Part shown: in pieces, positions 23,274-36,100 of the stretch
Numbering within the stretch: the stretch's first letter is position 1
Layout of the letters: each line of letters starts with the position of its first letter
Source of the DNA: Breviolum minutum Mf 1.05b.01
Lineage: Eukaryota; Sar; Dinophyceae; Suessiales; Symbiodiniaceae
Direction of reading: 5' to 3'
Length of the DNA stretch: 64,000 nucleotides
Assembly: GCA_000507305.1 (NCBI GenBank)
Contig: DF241809.1
Location: forward strand, 27,947 to 91,946
The notes under the pieces: model-generated
The model's database searches: none
Seen by the model: only the letters and a program-made list of their open reading frames with translations
Told to the model about the DNA's origin: nothing
Program-made: the position numbers and the translations under genes

Positions 23274-23775
23274 CGGCGGCCTTATGTCAGAGGGCCTCAG
23301 GTACCTAATAATCTGGAGGAGATTGACACAGTTCAGACGTCCACTCGACTTCTTCAATCTCGAGCTCACACTACTTTCTTAAACTGGTTGCAGGGTCAGC
23401 TAGCTGATGAGAGTTGGGAGTGGGTCCGTCAAGATCCAAAACAACAGGTGCTTTTTCTGAGGCCTTTTGGGCTAGCTCAGTACAGTGCAGGGGCTCCCAT
23501 GTACATTTTTCGTCATTTGGTGGTCCTTTTTCAACAGCAGTATCCGAATCAACAAGCTTTCATTCGGGAGGGCTGGAGCCTTCTCAACAGATGGGAAATT
23601 GCGCAGCCTGTATCGCACAGAGCTCCCCTTCCCAATTTAATTCTGCGCTGGACAGGGATCCTTCTGATAGCTTTTCACGGAGCTATGCGCATTGGTGAGC
23701 CTTTGCGTGCTCAGAGACGAGATCTTCTACTGGCGGAGGAAGCGGCTTTGACGGGCGCGGGTTCGCTTGTACACG

Positions 23776-23840
23776 TGCACATATCCTCACAGTGCCCTTG
23801 TCAGAGAAAAGAGTGTCTGCGAGAGCAAGGGAACATTCAT
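23776..23840 (+). repeat. E3 split repeat B1
   Basis: 65 bases identical to 23998-24062. Its end CATTCAT runs directly into A2 (shared AT at 23839-23840), so B1-A2 equals what joining the right and left ends of the element in a circle would give. Confidence 0.92.
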
Positions 23841-23880
23841 GTTTGGCATGAATTTGACCTTTGCTGCAGATTTTGTTGGC
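23839..23880 (+). repeat. E3 split repeat A2
   Basis: Copy of A1 (17101-17142). Homology stops after TGTTGGC, where A2 is followed by a C run. About 117 bases of unique sequence separate it from B2, slightly more than in the textbook layout where A2 and B2 abut. Confidence 0.85.
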
Positions 23881-23997
23881 CCCCCCGCCCACGCCTGGGT
23901 GGTTGGTGGCACAGCTGCAATGCAACTTCCTTTGAGATATCCTTTTTGGCCATTGGTTTACGGAAGTTTTCGCTGCAGCTACGCCAACATGGCGCCA

Positions 23998-24062
23998 TGC
24001 ACATATCCTCACAGTGCCCTTGTCAGAGAAAAGAGTGTCTGCGAGAGCAAGGGAACATTCAT
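23998..24062 (+). repeat. E3 split repeat B2 (right terminus)
   Basis: 65 bases identical to B1. The element ends at CATTCAT; a run of AT dinucleotides (24063-24076) follows and is host sequence at the insertion point. Confidence 0.85.
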
Positions 24063-24078
24063 ATATATATATATATAG

Positions 24079-25790
24079 AATCAGGATGAATCAGGGCACC
24101 TTTGCTCTATTTTGCTCCAACACTTCCATACTCAAGTTATTGAAACGTCTGGTTTCACATGAGGTTTCATCTCTTCAACTTCACAGTGACGCCACCGGAA
24201 CTTCGAATCAGTTTGATTGCGTGCGTCTCATTTATTTGGCTAGTGGTTTTGTCGTACATCTCGCATGATGCCGTGGAACACCCATCGCATCACGAGTGAA
24301 ACGACCAGGGAGTTCAGGAACCCTTTGCTGGGTCTGTTTATGGCTTGGAAAAAGATCAATACATTGATGTATTGACATAGTAAGTCTATAATTCATGTAG
24401 ATGCGGTACCCGTATCAGCTTGAGCAAATCTTGTTGGTAGATGGAAGGCCGCAACTGGAAGTATGTTTGTTTTGAGTGGATTGCAGCCGACGGGTGTCTT
24501 TGAAAGGGTTTCCATTCATGGTACACGATCGCCTCAGGCATGCATTTTCCTTTTCATGTCCGGGTGGCCCAACTGGTGCCAGTTATCCAGGTCTCTGGGT
24601 GCTGTGCACAATCTGAAGACCTTCATACTGTTGATGTGAATGAGTGTAGCCAAGGTTGGCGGTGGTGGAAGACCTAAAGGAATCAGTTGGCCTCGGAAGG
24701 AGATCCAGATGAGTGGAAAAACATTGGTGGAGAGATGACGTTGTTAAATTCTGCAAAACAACTCTTGGGCAAAATCATGCTACTTCTTACCTTCATTTCA
24801 ATTTACCATTAAAGTTGATGGCAACTTTCAGAAACTCAAAACCCTAAATATCCTCACAACTTTCAGTTACATCACTTTCATCAGTTTCATCCCGTGCCTT
24901 TTTTCACCTTCAGGACCCTTTGGCGATTGAATGGTCGATCCGAGTCCTGGGTCTCGTGCAGACCTTTGTTTGAAACATGGGAGACAGGAGGCACATGAGG
25001 ATTGAGATGATTGAGTGAGGTTTTGATGAGTCACCATTTTGAGGCCATAAAAATTCGATGAGCTTCTGATAAATCATCAGTTTTATGTTTGGCAAATAAC
25101 TCTACTGTGTGAAGAGTATGAATTGACACATAGTTCTTTCGCCCCGTGTTTTTTTGTTGTCTCCACGGCTTAGTGATCAGAGCCGTGTCGAGGTATTCCT
25201 GGCCACAATGGGCCAGCAAAGAAGAAGTAAAGAAGATCAAGGCCAATACGAGAAATATCTTTGCACAATGTCACATGAGTTCATTTCTTGGCCTCTCTTG
25301 AATGCACACTGTACATGTGGATAGTTTGAATTTAGAATTTAGAATACGCACAATTCAATTCAAACATCTCTTGTTTTGTGATCTTGCCCAGATGTCAAAC
25401 ATGCAGATGTGATGTAGTGCCCCGCAGCTTTGAGATCTTAGCAACTGCTTTTGCGAGTTTCTGCTCGCTTGGCTTTGGCGCTTCTCAGAGCTAATGGATT
25501 GCCACCAGATGGAGAACCAGGTGATGGCAATCTCAGAAAAAAGACATGGGTTTTGGGCCATGGACCTTGGATTCGTTTTCTACAAAGATGGGTTAAAACT
25601 GGGTTGAATTCCTGAATCATTTGAAGAGTTCATGAAAAGCAGAATTCAGCGCAGAAGCGCATGGAATGTGGTCCTGAGGTGATCATAGGAGGCTTGCCGC
25701 TACTCGTATTCCCACGGGTTGACGTGTCTTTGCTACTGACCTCTTCAACTTTTTATGGTTCAGATTAAGATGTTGTAAGCATAGAAAGTT
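24079..25790. other. Right flank of E3, no confident gene
   Basis: No family recognised. A plus-strand frame at about 25441-25543 (LLLRVSARLALALLRANGL…) after CTTAG may be an exon. The rest has no supported feature. Confidence 0.25.
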
Positions 25791-25849
25791 GTTTGCCCAA
25801 GATCAGAGAAACATGCAATTTACAGACAATCTATCTGATTTCTCTTTTT

Positions 25850-26110
25850 TGGCACCATGGAAGATGGACATGGAAGGTCACAACATCAGAATTCTTTGAC
25901 TCTCAGGTCAGCTTCCCGACGCCCTGTGATCTATCTATGGTGGATGGCAATGATGCCATGCCCATGCCCTTCTTCGTGTGGTCATGTCCTGTCATGCCTG
26001 TTTTACTGGATTTCAATGCCGCGACGGACACTTGGGTTGGGCAGAGCGAAGCAAATGGCATTTCTGAGCTGGACGACCGGACCCTGGGCGTTTTTGAATG
26101 GATCATGAAT
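25850..26110 (+). CDS. Exon-like segment upstream of the CCCH exon
   Basis: The plus strand reads TWKVTTSEFFDSQVSFP, then DGNDAMPMPFFVW and ELDDRTLGVFEWIMNH with good protein composition, followed by an AT-rich 100-base interval (26110-26200) typical of an intron and then the zinc-finger exon. It probably belongs to the same gene. No domain recognised. Confidence 0.35.
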
Positions 26111-26211
26111 CATGAATCATTATGTTATATGATACATGTATATATATATATAAATATGATAAATATTGTTTTTTTTCTTTCTTGTTTGCATCTTCATCCA
26201 TCGATCCACAG

Positions 26212-26575
26212 CCAAGGAGTCAGATGCCATATTTTGCATCCTATTCCAAAGTGCCACCTGCACAGGCAGTGTTGCCCCGGAACAAAGCAAGGATTTGGCT
26301 TGGCTTCAAGGGCAACGAACTCACTGCAACAGTTGTGCACGAGAAGCCTGAGGATTCTCAGGAGAATTTGATGTGGTATTGCAAGGCTACAAGGCGTTTT
26401 TCGCCAGAAGAGTGTCAATGTCGCCTTCGTTGGGAGCATTATGAGGTTTGGATCCATCCGCGCATTTGTAGGCACTATTTGCAGCGTAAATGTGCCAAAG
26501 CATCCAGTGGCAAGTGCAAGTTTGGTCATCCTGAGCGGAACAAAGCCTCCAAGGCCGGGGAATGCAAAACTGGAG
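26212..26575 (+). CDS. CCCH zinc-finger exon
   Basis: After a T/C-rich tract and CCACAG the plus strand is open for about 120 codons. The last third contains ICRHYLQRKC followed by GKCKFGH, that is C-x7-C-x7-C-x3-H (26464-26529), a CCCH-type finger of the kind found in RNA-binding proteins. Before it lies a folded-looking part (RIWLGFKGNELTATVVHEKP). The exon end is uncertain; the frame stays open to a TGA near 26632. The remainder of the gene is not identified, and the exact protein is unknown. Confidence 0.5.
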
Positions 26576-26639
26576 TTGTATGTTGTGTCATGGTGGCAAG
26601 GAAACTTATGAGGTCCATGGGAGTCAATGGTTGAATCTC

Positions 26640-29600
26640 CTTTGCTATAGGAGTTTAGTCCCTGAATTCCTGCAGAAACTTTCAGTTTGGTTCTTCAGGA
26701 TAGTTACCACTTGGCGCTGAAAAACAGTGGTAAGGTCAAAAGCGAATTGAACTAGATATTTATACTATTAAATTTTGATTCAACCATGGAAGTTTACACT
26801 TAGACCCGCATGTTACTTCCAAGGTCTCGTGATGGTTCCCTGAGGCCATCTCAGATGTCATCGGACAACTGTGAAGGAGCTTTTTGGCGTGTTTGTTGAC
26901 AGATTCTTGAGGCGACTTGGCCTCACTTTGTTGTTTTCTTTTCTTTAATGAATCGCTTTCCCAAGTTTGGGGGGCTGCTAATTGTTTATTGTGGAGGGTT
27001 GAAATGAGAACTTCAATCACTACCGCTGTGCCAAGGTGATGACAAGAGCAAGTTCCAATGGTCATTGACTTTGTCACAGTAGTCGTTGGTCAATTTTTGA
27101 TTTCAAAGTCATGTGCGTCCTAATTCTTCCATTGCCAAAGTGCTCATGATATCCAGGGCGGTGTCATAAATCATTGAAGTTTCAAAGCTATGGGCAATTG
27201 ATGTGCGGTAGGCAGGTTTGAAGGAATTTGTAGTTTTACCTGCAAAACGAAAGAAAAAACGCGGTAGGAGAAACTCGAGATAGATCCTGAAATGTGTCAT
27301 GTCTGTGAACACTCGCCGTCAGAGTTGGAAACCGGGATCATGTGTGAAATGTTGTCACACATTTAAAAACGAGATTGGAATGAGATAGAAATTCCATTTT
27401 CCTTTGGTCGCAGACAATAACTACAGCCTTTGGATACGGAGCAAACTGGCATTGCAGGATGCTGTGATGGACCTTTTGAAAGGGTCACTGAAAATTATTT
27501 GTTTACATAACTCCTACTCTATGCATTAGACGCCAACATCTTTCTTGTCTCGAAGAAGATGTTGTCGGGTAAAAATTTAAAGTGCATGCTCCAAGTGTGT
27601 GCTGTTGGTGGAAGACATGCAACTGGCACACTATGATTTAAAGTTAACAAATCATTTAGTAGTAACAATTTTTGCCGGGCTTCTTCCATCAACCACGTTG
27701 AAAGCTTCGTTGCTACGGCAGTATGATCTGCACCAGCATTAGCTCTCACAAAAGAGCGTGCCAGTTCAAAAGATGCAAAACAAAGCTTTTTTTCCGTCAG
27801 TTTTGCATTTTTTCCCCCGGGTGTTTTTTTAGTGATTCCTGTCAAGACTTCATGTTCCATTTTCTTGCCGTTAAAAGGGTAACTAGCAGAACACATGGGG
27901 GGCCCCTATGAATGCCTTGAAGCAAGACGTTTTTGGGCAGGACATGAGCGAGTTGGACTGTGTCGGGGCAACCCGAGAATCCCACTTGCCACATCAAGTT
28001 TCTTTGATCTGTGATTTCGAATCCAATAACTTGGCAATTTTAAGACTTTCCTTTGGATGATTTCTTGTTGTAAAATGACTCAGGTCAAGTTTCAGGTCGC
28101 TGGTATCCCGACTCATTGGAAGGTGTGGATGTGCCCTTTTTTTTGTGTTTATTTTTTGGTTCATGTGATGCAGTGACCTCCCAACACATTGTTTTTCCGC
28201 TGTTTTTGTGTCAATTTTGTATCTCAGGATCTTTCCCTTGACACGACTGGGCAGGTCTTCTACCTGGTTTTTGTGCTCCTGCCCAAATTCGCCCTCTGGC
28301 TGGTACGAAGCCCTGGCAGGTTGTTGTGGTTGTTGTGACATTGGTTAAAAAGTCAGTGTCTAAGTCTGGAAGGACTGTTACTAGAACAAAATTTCGCTAC
28401 AGTCGTCGAGATTGATATGGTAAATGCTTGATAAGATATATATCATATTATTTTATCTCCATCTGATCTACATGGGTTTAGACATCATAAGTGGTACAGG
28501 ATTTTGTCCATCAACCGGATAAAGTTTAATTCCAAGCTTTTGCATATGAGAAAATAACAACAAAAAAAGCTGTCCCGTTTTTTTTGGGCCGTAAACATCT
28601 CGATGGTGAATTGCTGGAGACTATCCGATGGGTAGCTGAAATTTATCTTAGGCCGTGGCCAAGAGTGGAGTACACTACTTGATGGAGACTGCTGGTATTG
28701 TACGCCACCCAGAGCCCCTGTTTTTTTGAGGCTTGGGGTGGGTTTGGATGAGACACTAAGAAGCCAGGTAGATCTGATTGTGAATTCCATGGCCTTGACC
28801 TTCGTCTTGGAAGTGGACGAGATGGACAGGGAAACCCAGGAAGGTCAAAGGTGGCAATTGAAGACCGGAAGTCTTGGATCAGAGTGAAAGTACAAAACAA
28901 ACATGTATGCATGGGATTGTTGACAATAGCCATTGTCAGTACTACAATCCTGCAGCCAATGCAAGTCAAGAGTTTGACGAAGAGCTGGTGCGGTGTTGCA
29001 CAAAAAACACCCGAGGTTTTTCATCGCTTCACCACCACTTTGACGAAGCATATCATGAACAATATCCAGGCTAGTTGCAGTTCGTTGCATCAAGCTGCCA
29101 TGCTCTTGTTGTTGGCAAGGAGAAGGAATGGATGGGAGGTCCAAAAAGAATCCTTAGATTTCAAATCCTGGCCAGGGGGATGACAAATGTGGGTGCTTAA
29201 AGGATTGCATACGAACGATCAATTTGACAGCTGTGTTCCCAAGGCCCCCAAATTTCCCGGCTTCAGGATCTTCCCAACTTCGACATTACCCAGGAGGAGA
29301 CAGAGACGAATTTGCAGGCTTTGGAAAGGTACAAAGCCGAAGAATTGGGAAGTGCCAGCTACTGGGCTGCTCTGAGTGACACTTGAGGATGATTGATGAG
29401 ACAAATTCTTGACATTCGCCCAGTGGGAATTCCATTTCTGGAGTCTTGGGTGAGTTCTCAGTACTGGTGACGAGGTCTGACTTGGATCCCCTTGGTACTG
29501 AGGATGGAGCAAGTTGATGTTGTCCATTCCTTGGCGCTTTTTCTTGGTGCTCCTGCTGCAGGTGGGGTGATGGGTATACCCTACAGTTGCAACTGTCTCC

Positions 29601-31420
29601 GTCAAAGCTAGGTGTTTTGAGCTGTTTTTAGCTGGGTTGTGGTGTTAGACTGAAGACAGCATAGCATTGTAGAGGACAGCGCTAGAGGACAGCGCAACTT
29701 CCAGGATATTTTTACAGTTGTTGAAAGTGGCACTGGTGATGTGGCGTGCTTTTTCAGGCCATATTCGTTTCCAACTACTACCTGGAGAACTGCCAAAAGA
29801 CTGAGGACTCGGACATGGTTGGCATTTGCCTATCCGAAAAAAGCACTCTGGTCTGTAGATGGGTGTTTTTCAAGGAGTGTCATCCTACCCATGAAGTGAC
29901 GCATCTTGTTCAGAATTTCAGAATATACATTGCCATCAAGCCACTGAGTGTTTTGAGACAATCATTAATCCTTGAGTTCGCATGACATATCACTCACGCT
30001 GCACATCTTCCAGCCAGAGTTGTCATCATCTTTTGTCCCCTTGGCTTTGGTGGAACTCTTGATGAGGATTTTTTTGGTTGGGGGTTGAAAGTAGAAAACA
30101 CAATTCTTCAAGATCACAGCAGGGGTGAGCAAAGAAAGTGTCCAGGACGGCAGTTGGGTATCCAGAGAGTTGCGAATGCCCAAGGACGCTCCTGTGACCA
30201 CGCCTGACATGGAAAGTCGGTGAAGTTCTTTGGGGATTTGTTGTGAGTGTGCAGATAAAAAGTGTGTTGAAAGTTGAACTTTGTCTTTGATGCTCTTTAG
30301 CAAGCCCTGAATTTTTTGCCAAGTTTTTTTCCCAGGACTTGTCCTATCGACCATTGGCACTCATGTTTGGACTACTGTGCCCCGGTGTGAAATTTGGGGA
30401 TTTGGCATGGGCATTGCTTCTAACAGCAGATGGGTTTTTTTAGTGTTGCCGAGGTCAACGGACGGAGATCCAGTTTGGTCTATGCCCACGCCAGGGTGCT
30501 TTCAAAAGCATCACACAAAAGCATTGCAAAGGTATGAATCAATATGGGACGCACGTTTTTTTTGGATGAAAATGATGAACATGACGAATCTGTTGGCCTT
30601 TGGCAAAGATGAACAAATCTTTTTTTTGATTTTGTTGGTCGTTGAATCATCTCTTTGCAAAAGCTCTCTATTGGCGAGGTTGTGACTGTCACAGTTGCCA
30701 TTCCATTGCCTGATATGCAGAGTCGCTCAGGTCAAAGTGACGGCTGCTTAGTAAATCAATGGCAAAGCCCATTGCTGTTTTAGGTGCCCCATTCATGAAC
30801 AAATGTACGTGTCTCGAGCTTTTGGAAACCACGAAAAAAAATCACTTCGAAGATATTCAAGTGCTTTCCCCCAGAAGGATCAAAGTGCAGTTCATTGGTG
30901 TCCTCAAGTTCGACAAAGTTTCGTCATGGCTTGCAAGTTGCCAAGCTGCAGGAAATCAGAGTAAAACCTCGAGTCGCTTCTTGGGTACCGGATTGAAAAA
31001 TCTAAGCTGGTTGAATACAGAAATGGAACATCCAGAATTTGTGCCAATTTGGACTATCTCAAAAGGTTTCTCCAAGAGCTGTCCAGAAGTTTCAGCTTGC
31101 TGGATGTTTCACCTTGCTGACAAGTCCTGTCTTTGCCAAAATGCCGGGCAAAGTCGGCAAAGTGATCTGGAATGAAAAATCAGTGCAGCGGGGCAGAACT
31201 TTGGTGCAGCGGGGCAGAACTTTGGCAGGGTGGCTGCTTTATGTCGTTCCAATTCATGCAATTTTGCTTTTTCACCGTTGGAGTATATGAAAGACTTAAT
31301 CCTGTTGATGTTGTTTGATCGTCGTACATGAAGTGTGCCATTCTTTTCCGTTGCTTTTCTTGGTAGACCCAACTTAGTTACATGGCAATGGGCTATTGCT
31401 CTGCCCAAATCAGCTGTCTC
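26640..31420. other. Intronic or intergenic DNA
   Basis: I find no supportable exon here. T-rich and G-rich tracts are frequent. A 21-base direct repeat (GTGCAGCGGGGCAGAACTTTG, written here as unit GTGCAGCGGGG plus CAGAACTTTG) occurs twice in tandem at 31183-31224. A plus-strand frame at 31425-31558 (GLAGNPSTFRLEKQNADDV…) may be an exon of the WW gene downstream. Confidence 0.3.
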
Positions 31421-33176
31421 TTGTAGGACTTGCTGGAAACCCGTCTACCTTCCGGCTCGAAAAGCAAAACGCAGATGACGTGACAGGGAGTGCCGGTGGT
31501 GCCACAGGCCCCCGCGGTTGGAGTCTCAGTATTTCATGCTGCTGGGTTGGTCGAGAGGTGATTTTGTGATACCAAGAATCTAAGCTGTCAAATTGCTTTT
31601 GAACTAAACGGAAATGCAGAACCAGCTCCGAAAACCAGCCACTTTCTGTGAGGCTGTACAGTATGGCCATGTCACAAACAGCGGGGCACCCAGCAATAGA
31701 TCCGGTATGATCCGGTGCTCTGTTGTTTGCACTCGGACTGGCGGAGATCCATAGTGACAGGGACATGTGGGAGACACAACATGACAAGCCAAAAAGCTCA
31801 CATAGTGTGGACCGGGGACGAGTTTTTTCAGCCTTTTGGTGCTGTACCTAGCTCGAGATTAAGAACCTTTGTTCCATACAGTGAACAGAGGCTGTATCAA
31901 AGAGCTACGGTGCTACAGGGTGGTCGAAATGTGTACTTGCAACTCCCACATTTTGTAAAAAGGGGGTTTTGCGAGCTTTGCGATGTTTTGCCGTTTGCTG
32001 GCTGTGCCGCGGGCGTACGGCGCCGGCCCCAGTGGCCGGCACATGCCTGTTGACCAACCCAGTGCCTGCATTCAAAGCTTGAAAAGTTGCTGAACCAGCA
32101 ACAATCTGCTATGATCCAACTGCAGAGGACCACGGAAACGAGTACACAGTGTGGCCTGTGAACTGACACTTCATGGGTCGAACTTTTTGTGGGTTCTTGC
32201 TGCCGAGAGGCTCCTGCCTGTGTGGTATGAGGGCAAGAGGGGCATGCTAGGCGATGATCCGGCCTTTTTCTTCTGTTGCCTTCCTTGCAACCCTGCCGCA
32301 CTTGTAGCGTGCCTTCGGTGCTTTACTGAAGGTCCCTGCAGGTGTTCCCTGGTTTCTTTCTTCTGCGGACGTTGTCGGTTTCTTGACTCGGGGCTCGTTT
32401 CGTGTGCCCGGGGGTTACGGGCCGTGTGGTTCTTCCCTCCTGTGTGTTTTCTGATCCCGCGGATCAGTTTGCTTCATCTCGCAGCAGACGGTCGCTTTGG
32501 CTCGCAGAATTTATTTAGTTCGGATTCTTTGGGTCACCTAGCATGAAGAAAACCTGCTTGTTTTGTCACCTGCATGTCTATCACTAGAGAGTGCTTTGAG
32601 AGTCTTTTCGATGCTCTTTTGGACGCAACTCAATCAAAACTAGCCTAAGATATTGGGAGAGCGAGCCACAAATCGAGCGTACTATTTGTTGAGCTTTAAC
32701 CTGAGTTCAAACATCCGAGGCTGGTAGTAGCTTTGCTCCAGGGACAACTGGCTTTGGAAGCATCGCATCTGCTGGCACTACCGGGATGCCAAAGCGAAAG
32801 GCGATGAAGTGCAAGTTGCTGGGTTTGCTGGACATGGTTGGATGCCATGCATAACAGCCTATCAAAAAGGTTCACGTGTGTTTTTCTTTTGTGGGGAAGC
32901 ACGTGAGAAACAACAGCTTAACGTTGGGCTTCAAAATGACTCCGACTACAACAACCAACAAACTCAAAGAAACAGGTAGGCTTTAGCTTCTTAGAAATCA
33001 GTTGGAATCCAAGACTCCTCGACACAGCCCTCAAAGTCTACAAAACCCCCCCCAACTGTGCTCCGCCTGCTCAGCAAGCGAGCGTGGTCGAGATGCTGGA
33101 GTGACCAACAGAAGAAAGACAAGGGTTGCGGGATTCGGGTGTCAATTGATGTTTGTGTGAAAAGGATGATCTATGG

Positions 33177-36100
33177 TTGGAACTGAAAGACACTTCAGCA
33201 TGGCACCCGAATTTCAGACCTTCCGAAGCCGACAGGTACGTGAAAAGTCTGAACATCGACCCCATCAGAGAAGCAGACATGCTATGGATTGCAGAAGAAG
33301 AACTCCTGGCCATTGTTTGACTTCTTGGTTCTTCATACTCTCCGTGAAACTAGTAGATACACAAAATATATGCCTGTATACTGTATATTATGTATATATA
33401 TATATATACAACATATATATTCTATAATATATATATAGTTAGTTATAGTTTTGAAGCCCCCCCTAACATTACAAACCTTGGAAGATGAGTTACCTCTTGA
33501 GACATCTCGCTGCCAGGCCTTCAATGCGCCGCTGCCCCCCGGGTGGACAGAACACCAGGTGGCTGTTTCAGGGTATCCCGTGTTGAAGCTATTTAAAGCA
33601 AAGTGAAAAGGGCAACTATTCACAGTTGCAAAGGTGAATGAGGTCTTACAGAGTGGAAGTATGGAATATGAGCCTTTTGATCAAGAAAGAAGGTTTTGCA
33701 GTTGAGGAATCGGGATTTTGATTTTCTGGATTGGGTCTTTGCATGCGCTTGAACTGTCATTGAACTGTTCATCGGCAGTTTCCCATCCTGCAATATGCAG
33801 ATTCGAAGATGAAACTAAACTTTCACTTCAAGCAGGAGTGTCAACACCTTCGAATAGAAACTTTCCTCTGAAAGTGCTGCAGTGCTTCCTGTTTTTCTGC
33901 AGGATGAGCAAGGAAGAGTTTACTTCCATAATGGTTCAACAGGTGAGTCCACCTGGAAGCACCTTGGATACAAGATGGGAGTCATGGAGGTAGGAGAAAT
34001 CAGTGGGGAAAGGGATCTAAAGAGATCGTGGCACCAAATCGCAGATTTCTTCTTGTCACCATCCAATGATCCAATGAAGATCAAGTATGCTTGAGGAGAG
34101 TCTTGGTGAGCGAGTGGCAACAAACCTCTGTTGATGACAGTTGTGGGTCCAAGGCATCCCATGGATGAGCTGTTCCGTGAAATCGTAGACTACCAACGAC
34201 GAGTCAGGAACTTAGCAAAGGCAAAGTCTTTTTTGCTGCATTTTGAGCACTCTTGTCCGAGTTTGAAAAGCTTTTCAGCCACTTATTTTCAGGTTGTCGA
34301 AGTTGGAGGCTTTTGGCAGATCGAAGATGAGATCGCAGAGCAAGAGGAGACATTTCAATAGCCAACCTCAGAAAGTCACGGTTTCCAGATCAAGTTGTTC
34401 AACCGTTTCAGGAGAACATCCGAAAAGACTTGGCTGATTGGATGGAACTCTTCTCGGAGGCAAGATGAACGATTTTTTTTTTCGGGTCAATTCACGACTA
34501 ACATCAGCATCCTGAAACACATAGAATATATGAAACATCACTACTTATTGGGGGTCGATCCAATTCCATATTCTATTGCAAACTAGTTGCAGAATCCTAC
34601 ATATGTCCACTATCACTGCTAAAGACATATCGGCCACCGAAAAATCCACAGCTTGTGGTTGGATCTTTACACCGAGCTATGGAGATGCAGCTGCCTTTGA
34701 TTACCAGGATGGCGAGAAATTCTTCTACAACAAACATACAGAAGAGAGTAGGCTGGAGCTGGAGCTGGCTGGGCCGTTTCTCTGTCAAATGATGGTCTCA
34801 TTGGAGACCTTTGCTGGAACTCCTGTTTTTCGTTGGTTTGGAGGGCTTCTTCACTAGGAGTTGGAAGTAAAGCAGAGATAGGGTAAGCGTTTCAGACTGC
34901 TGTTTACTTCTGTATCTGATCAGGCGTTGGAGCACAGAAGTTTTTGTATCTTATCACACACGCAAATCAAGATGAGGCCTTCCCAGAGACAAACACAGTG
35001 TGCTGTCAGGTTTGATGATCCACGTATGGCTGTCTACCATGTGCTCTATGCCAGGAGACTCGCTGATTGTTGGTAAGCTTTCTAAGTGCTAAGAGATGTA
35101 TATCATATATGTGTATACATATATTATTACACTGTGTATTGGCTGTATTTTTTTTTATAATTGTATTTTCTTTTTTGTTTCGTTATATTATGTCCTATTG
35201 TATTATAGTTGCAATACACTTTTCTCAAGTCTCTTTGCAGACCGGAGGACTTTTTTCTTTTGACTGTGGCAGCCTGAGAGGATCAAGATGGTCGCACGAA
35301 TGAAGGAACGCTTCCCCATTTTAGCGCGACAACCTCGACCTGAAGTGGCTCAGCTGTATTGGTGGTGCTATGCTGGGTGGGGCTAATAGGGGTTAGCAGG
35401 ATGGGTTTGTTGTAGAAGCCCACTGTTGTAGAAGCACTTAACTTGGGAGTGGAACATTTTTTCTTCTGAGAGTTGGCTAAAGTTAAATGTATTCGCCTGG
35501 CAGCTGTTTGGTGATCGGCCCTGCGGCCAGGAGCCCACAGAGGCGGAGAAAGAGCTTCGAAGGTTCCAACCAGACGTTCAGCCGATTGTTTGGATGTAGC
35601 TCGGAGTTTTTTTGGGGGGCCGACTGAGGCCGCCTATGATCAGTCATCCCTTGTTGGAATTAGTTCCTTTGGTAAACCTTTCGCATGCATTGCAAGCTGA
35701 CAGGCGGAGGGAAGAAGACAGGCAGCACTATACGTAGCTTGGCACATTTGAGATCTTTTGAGCATATAGTGTAGTCCTTTTTGCAGCACTTCTTCATTCT
35801 TTGTTGGGTTATATGGGTTATATACCTGCTTTGCAATCTGCTTTCCAGGTTGCAGACAGTAGAAAATAAACACGTCGTTTGGGCAAGACTTGCTACCAAG
35901 CATCTTTCAACAACTTGGCCAAATCTACCATTCTGCCACGGTAAAAGCTCCACAAGTCAAGAAAAGGATGGGGGTGGACTCTTCTCCTCGAAGATGTTCA
36001 TTTGTTCCCATGTGAAACGACCAAACTTCCCACAGGTCTTGCCTTCTAAAGATCCAAACCTGGGGTCGAGTGGCGGTCCTCAGACTCACAGTGACAGGTT

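Larger units (their letters stand above)
17101..24062 (+). mobile_element. E3: DIRS/Ngaro-type tyrosine-recombinase retroelement
   Basis: Bounded by split direct repeats: A1 at the left end, B1 and A2 adjoining each other near the right, B2 at the right end. This is the layout of Ngaro/PAT-type elements that integrate as circles through a tyrosine recombinase. Inside, all on the plus strand, are a small membrane-protein ORF, a Gag-like protein, and RT-RNase H-[C5-methyltransferase-like]-tyrosine recombinase. No target duplication is seen, as expected for this class. Damage includes two frameshifts in Gag, one TGA in RT, and loss of the recombinase C-terminal catalytic residues. It is probably immobile unless helped in trans. 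Confidence 0.88.
19629..24089 (+). pseudogene. E3 RT-RNase H-MTase-tyrosine recombinase ORF
   Basis: ATG 19629 overlaps the Gag stop (ATGA). A conserved N-terminal region is followed by RT: fingers block GLFCLPKSLQRERLILDSR, motif A SGEDLKDFYYYYQ, an in-frame TGA at 20856-20858, then IVIDD (21117-21131) in place of YxDD. RNase H residues follow in SLVDAS, ISELEALLE, SDSQVV and ENVADD. The methyltransferase-like module is at about 22509-23171. A Cys cluster with IGEASNPGP is at 23214-23273. The N-terminal half of a tyrosine recombinase follows, with its first catalytic Arg in FHGAMRIGEP (about 23670-23700). The frame then runs into B1-A2-B2 and the flanking AT run, so the HxxR and Tyr motifs are missing. 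The RT is DIRS-like: RT, RH and YR in one protein and no integrase. Confidence 0.85.

Noticed and set aside
30759..31175. 138-codon plus-strand frame
   Set aside because: Composition and lack of splice context give no support for coding.
32151..32546. 131-codon Cys/Phe-rich frame in a GC-richer patch
   Set aside because: No domain, uneven composition; more likely non-coding or an old repeat.
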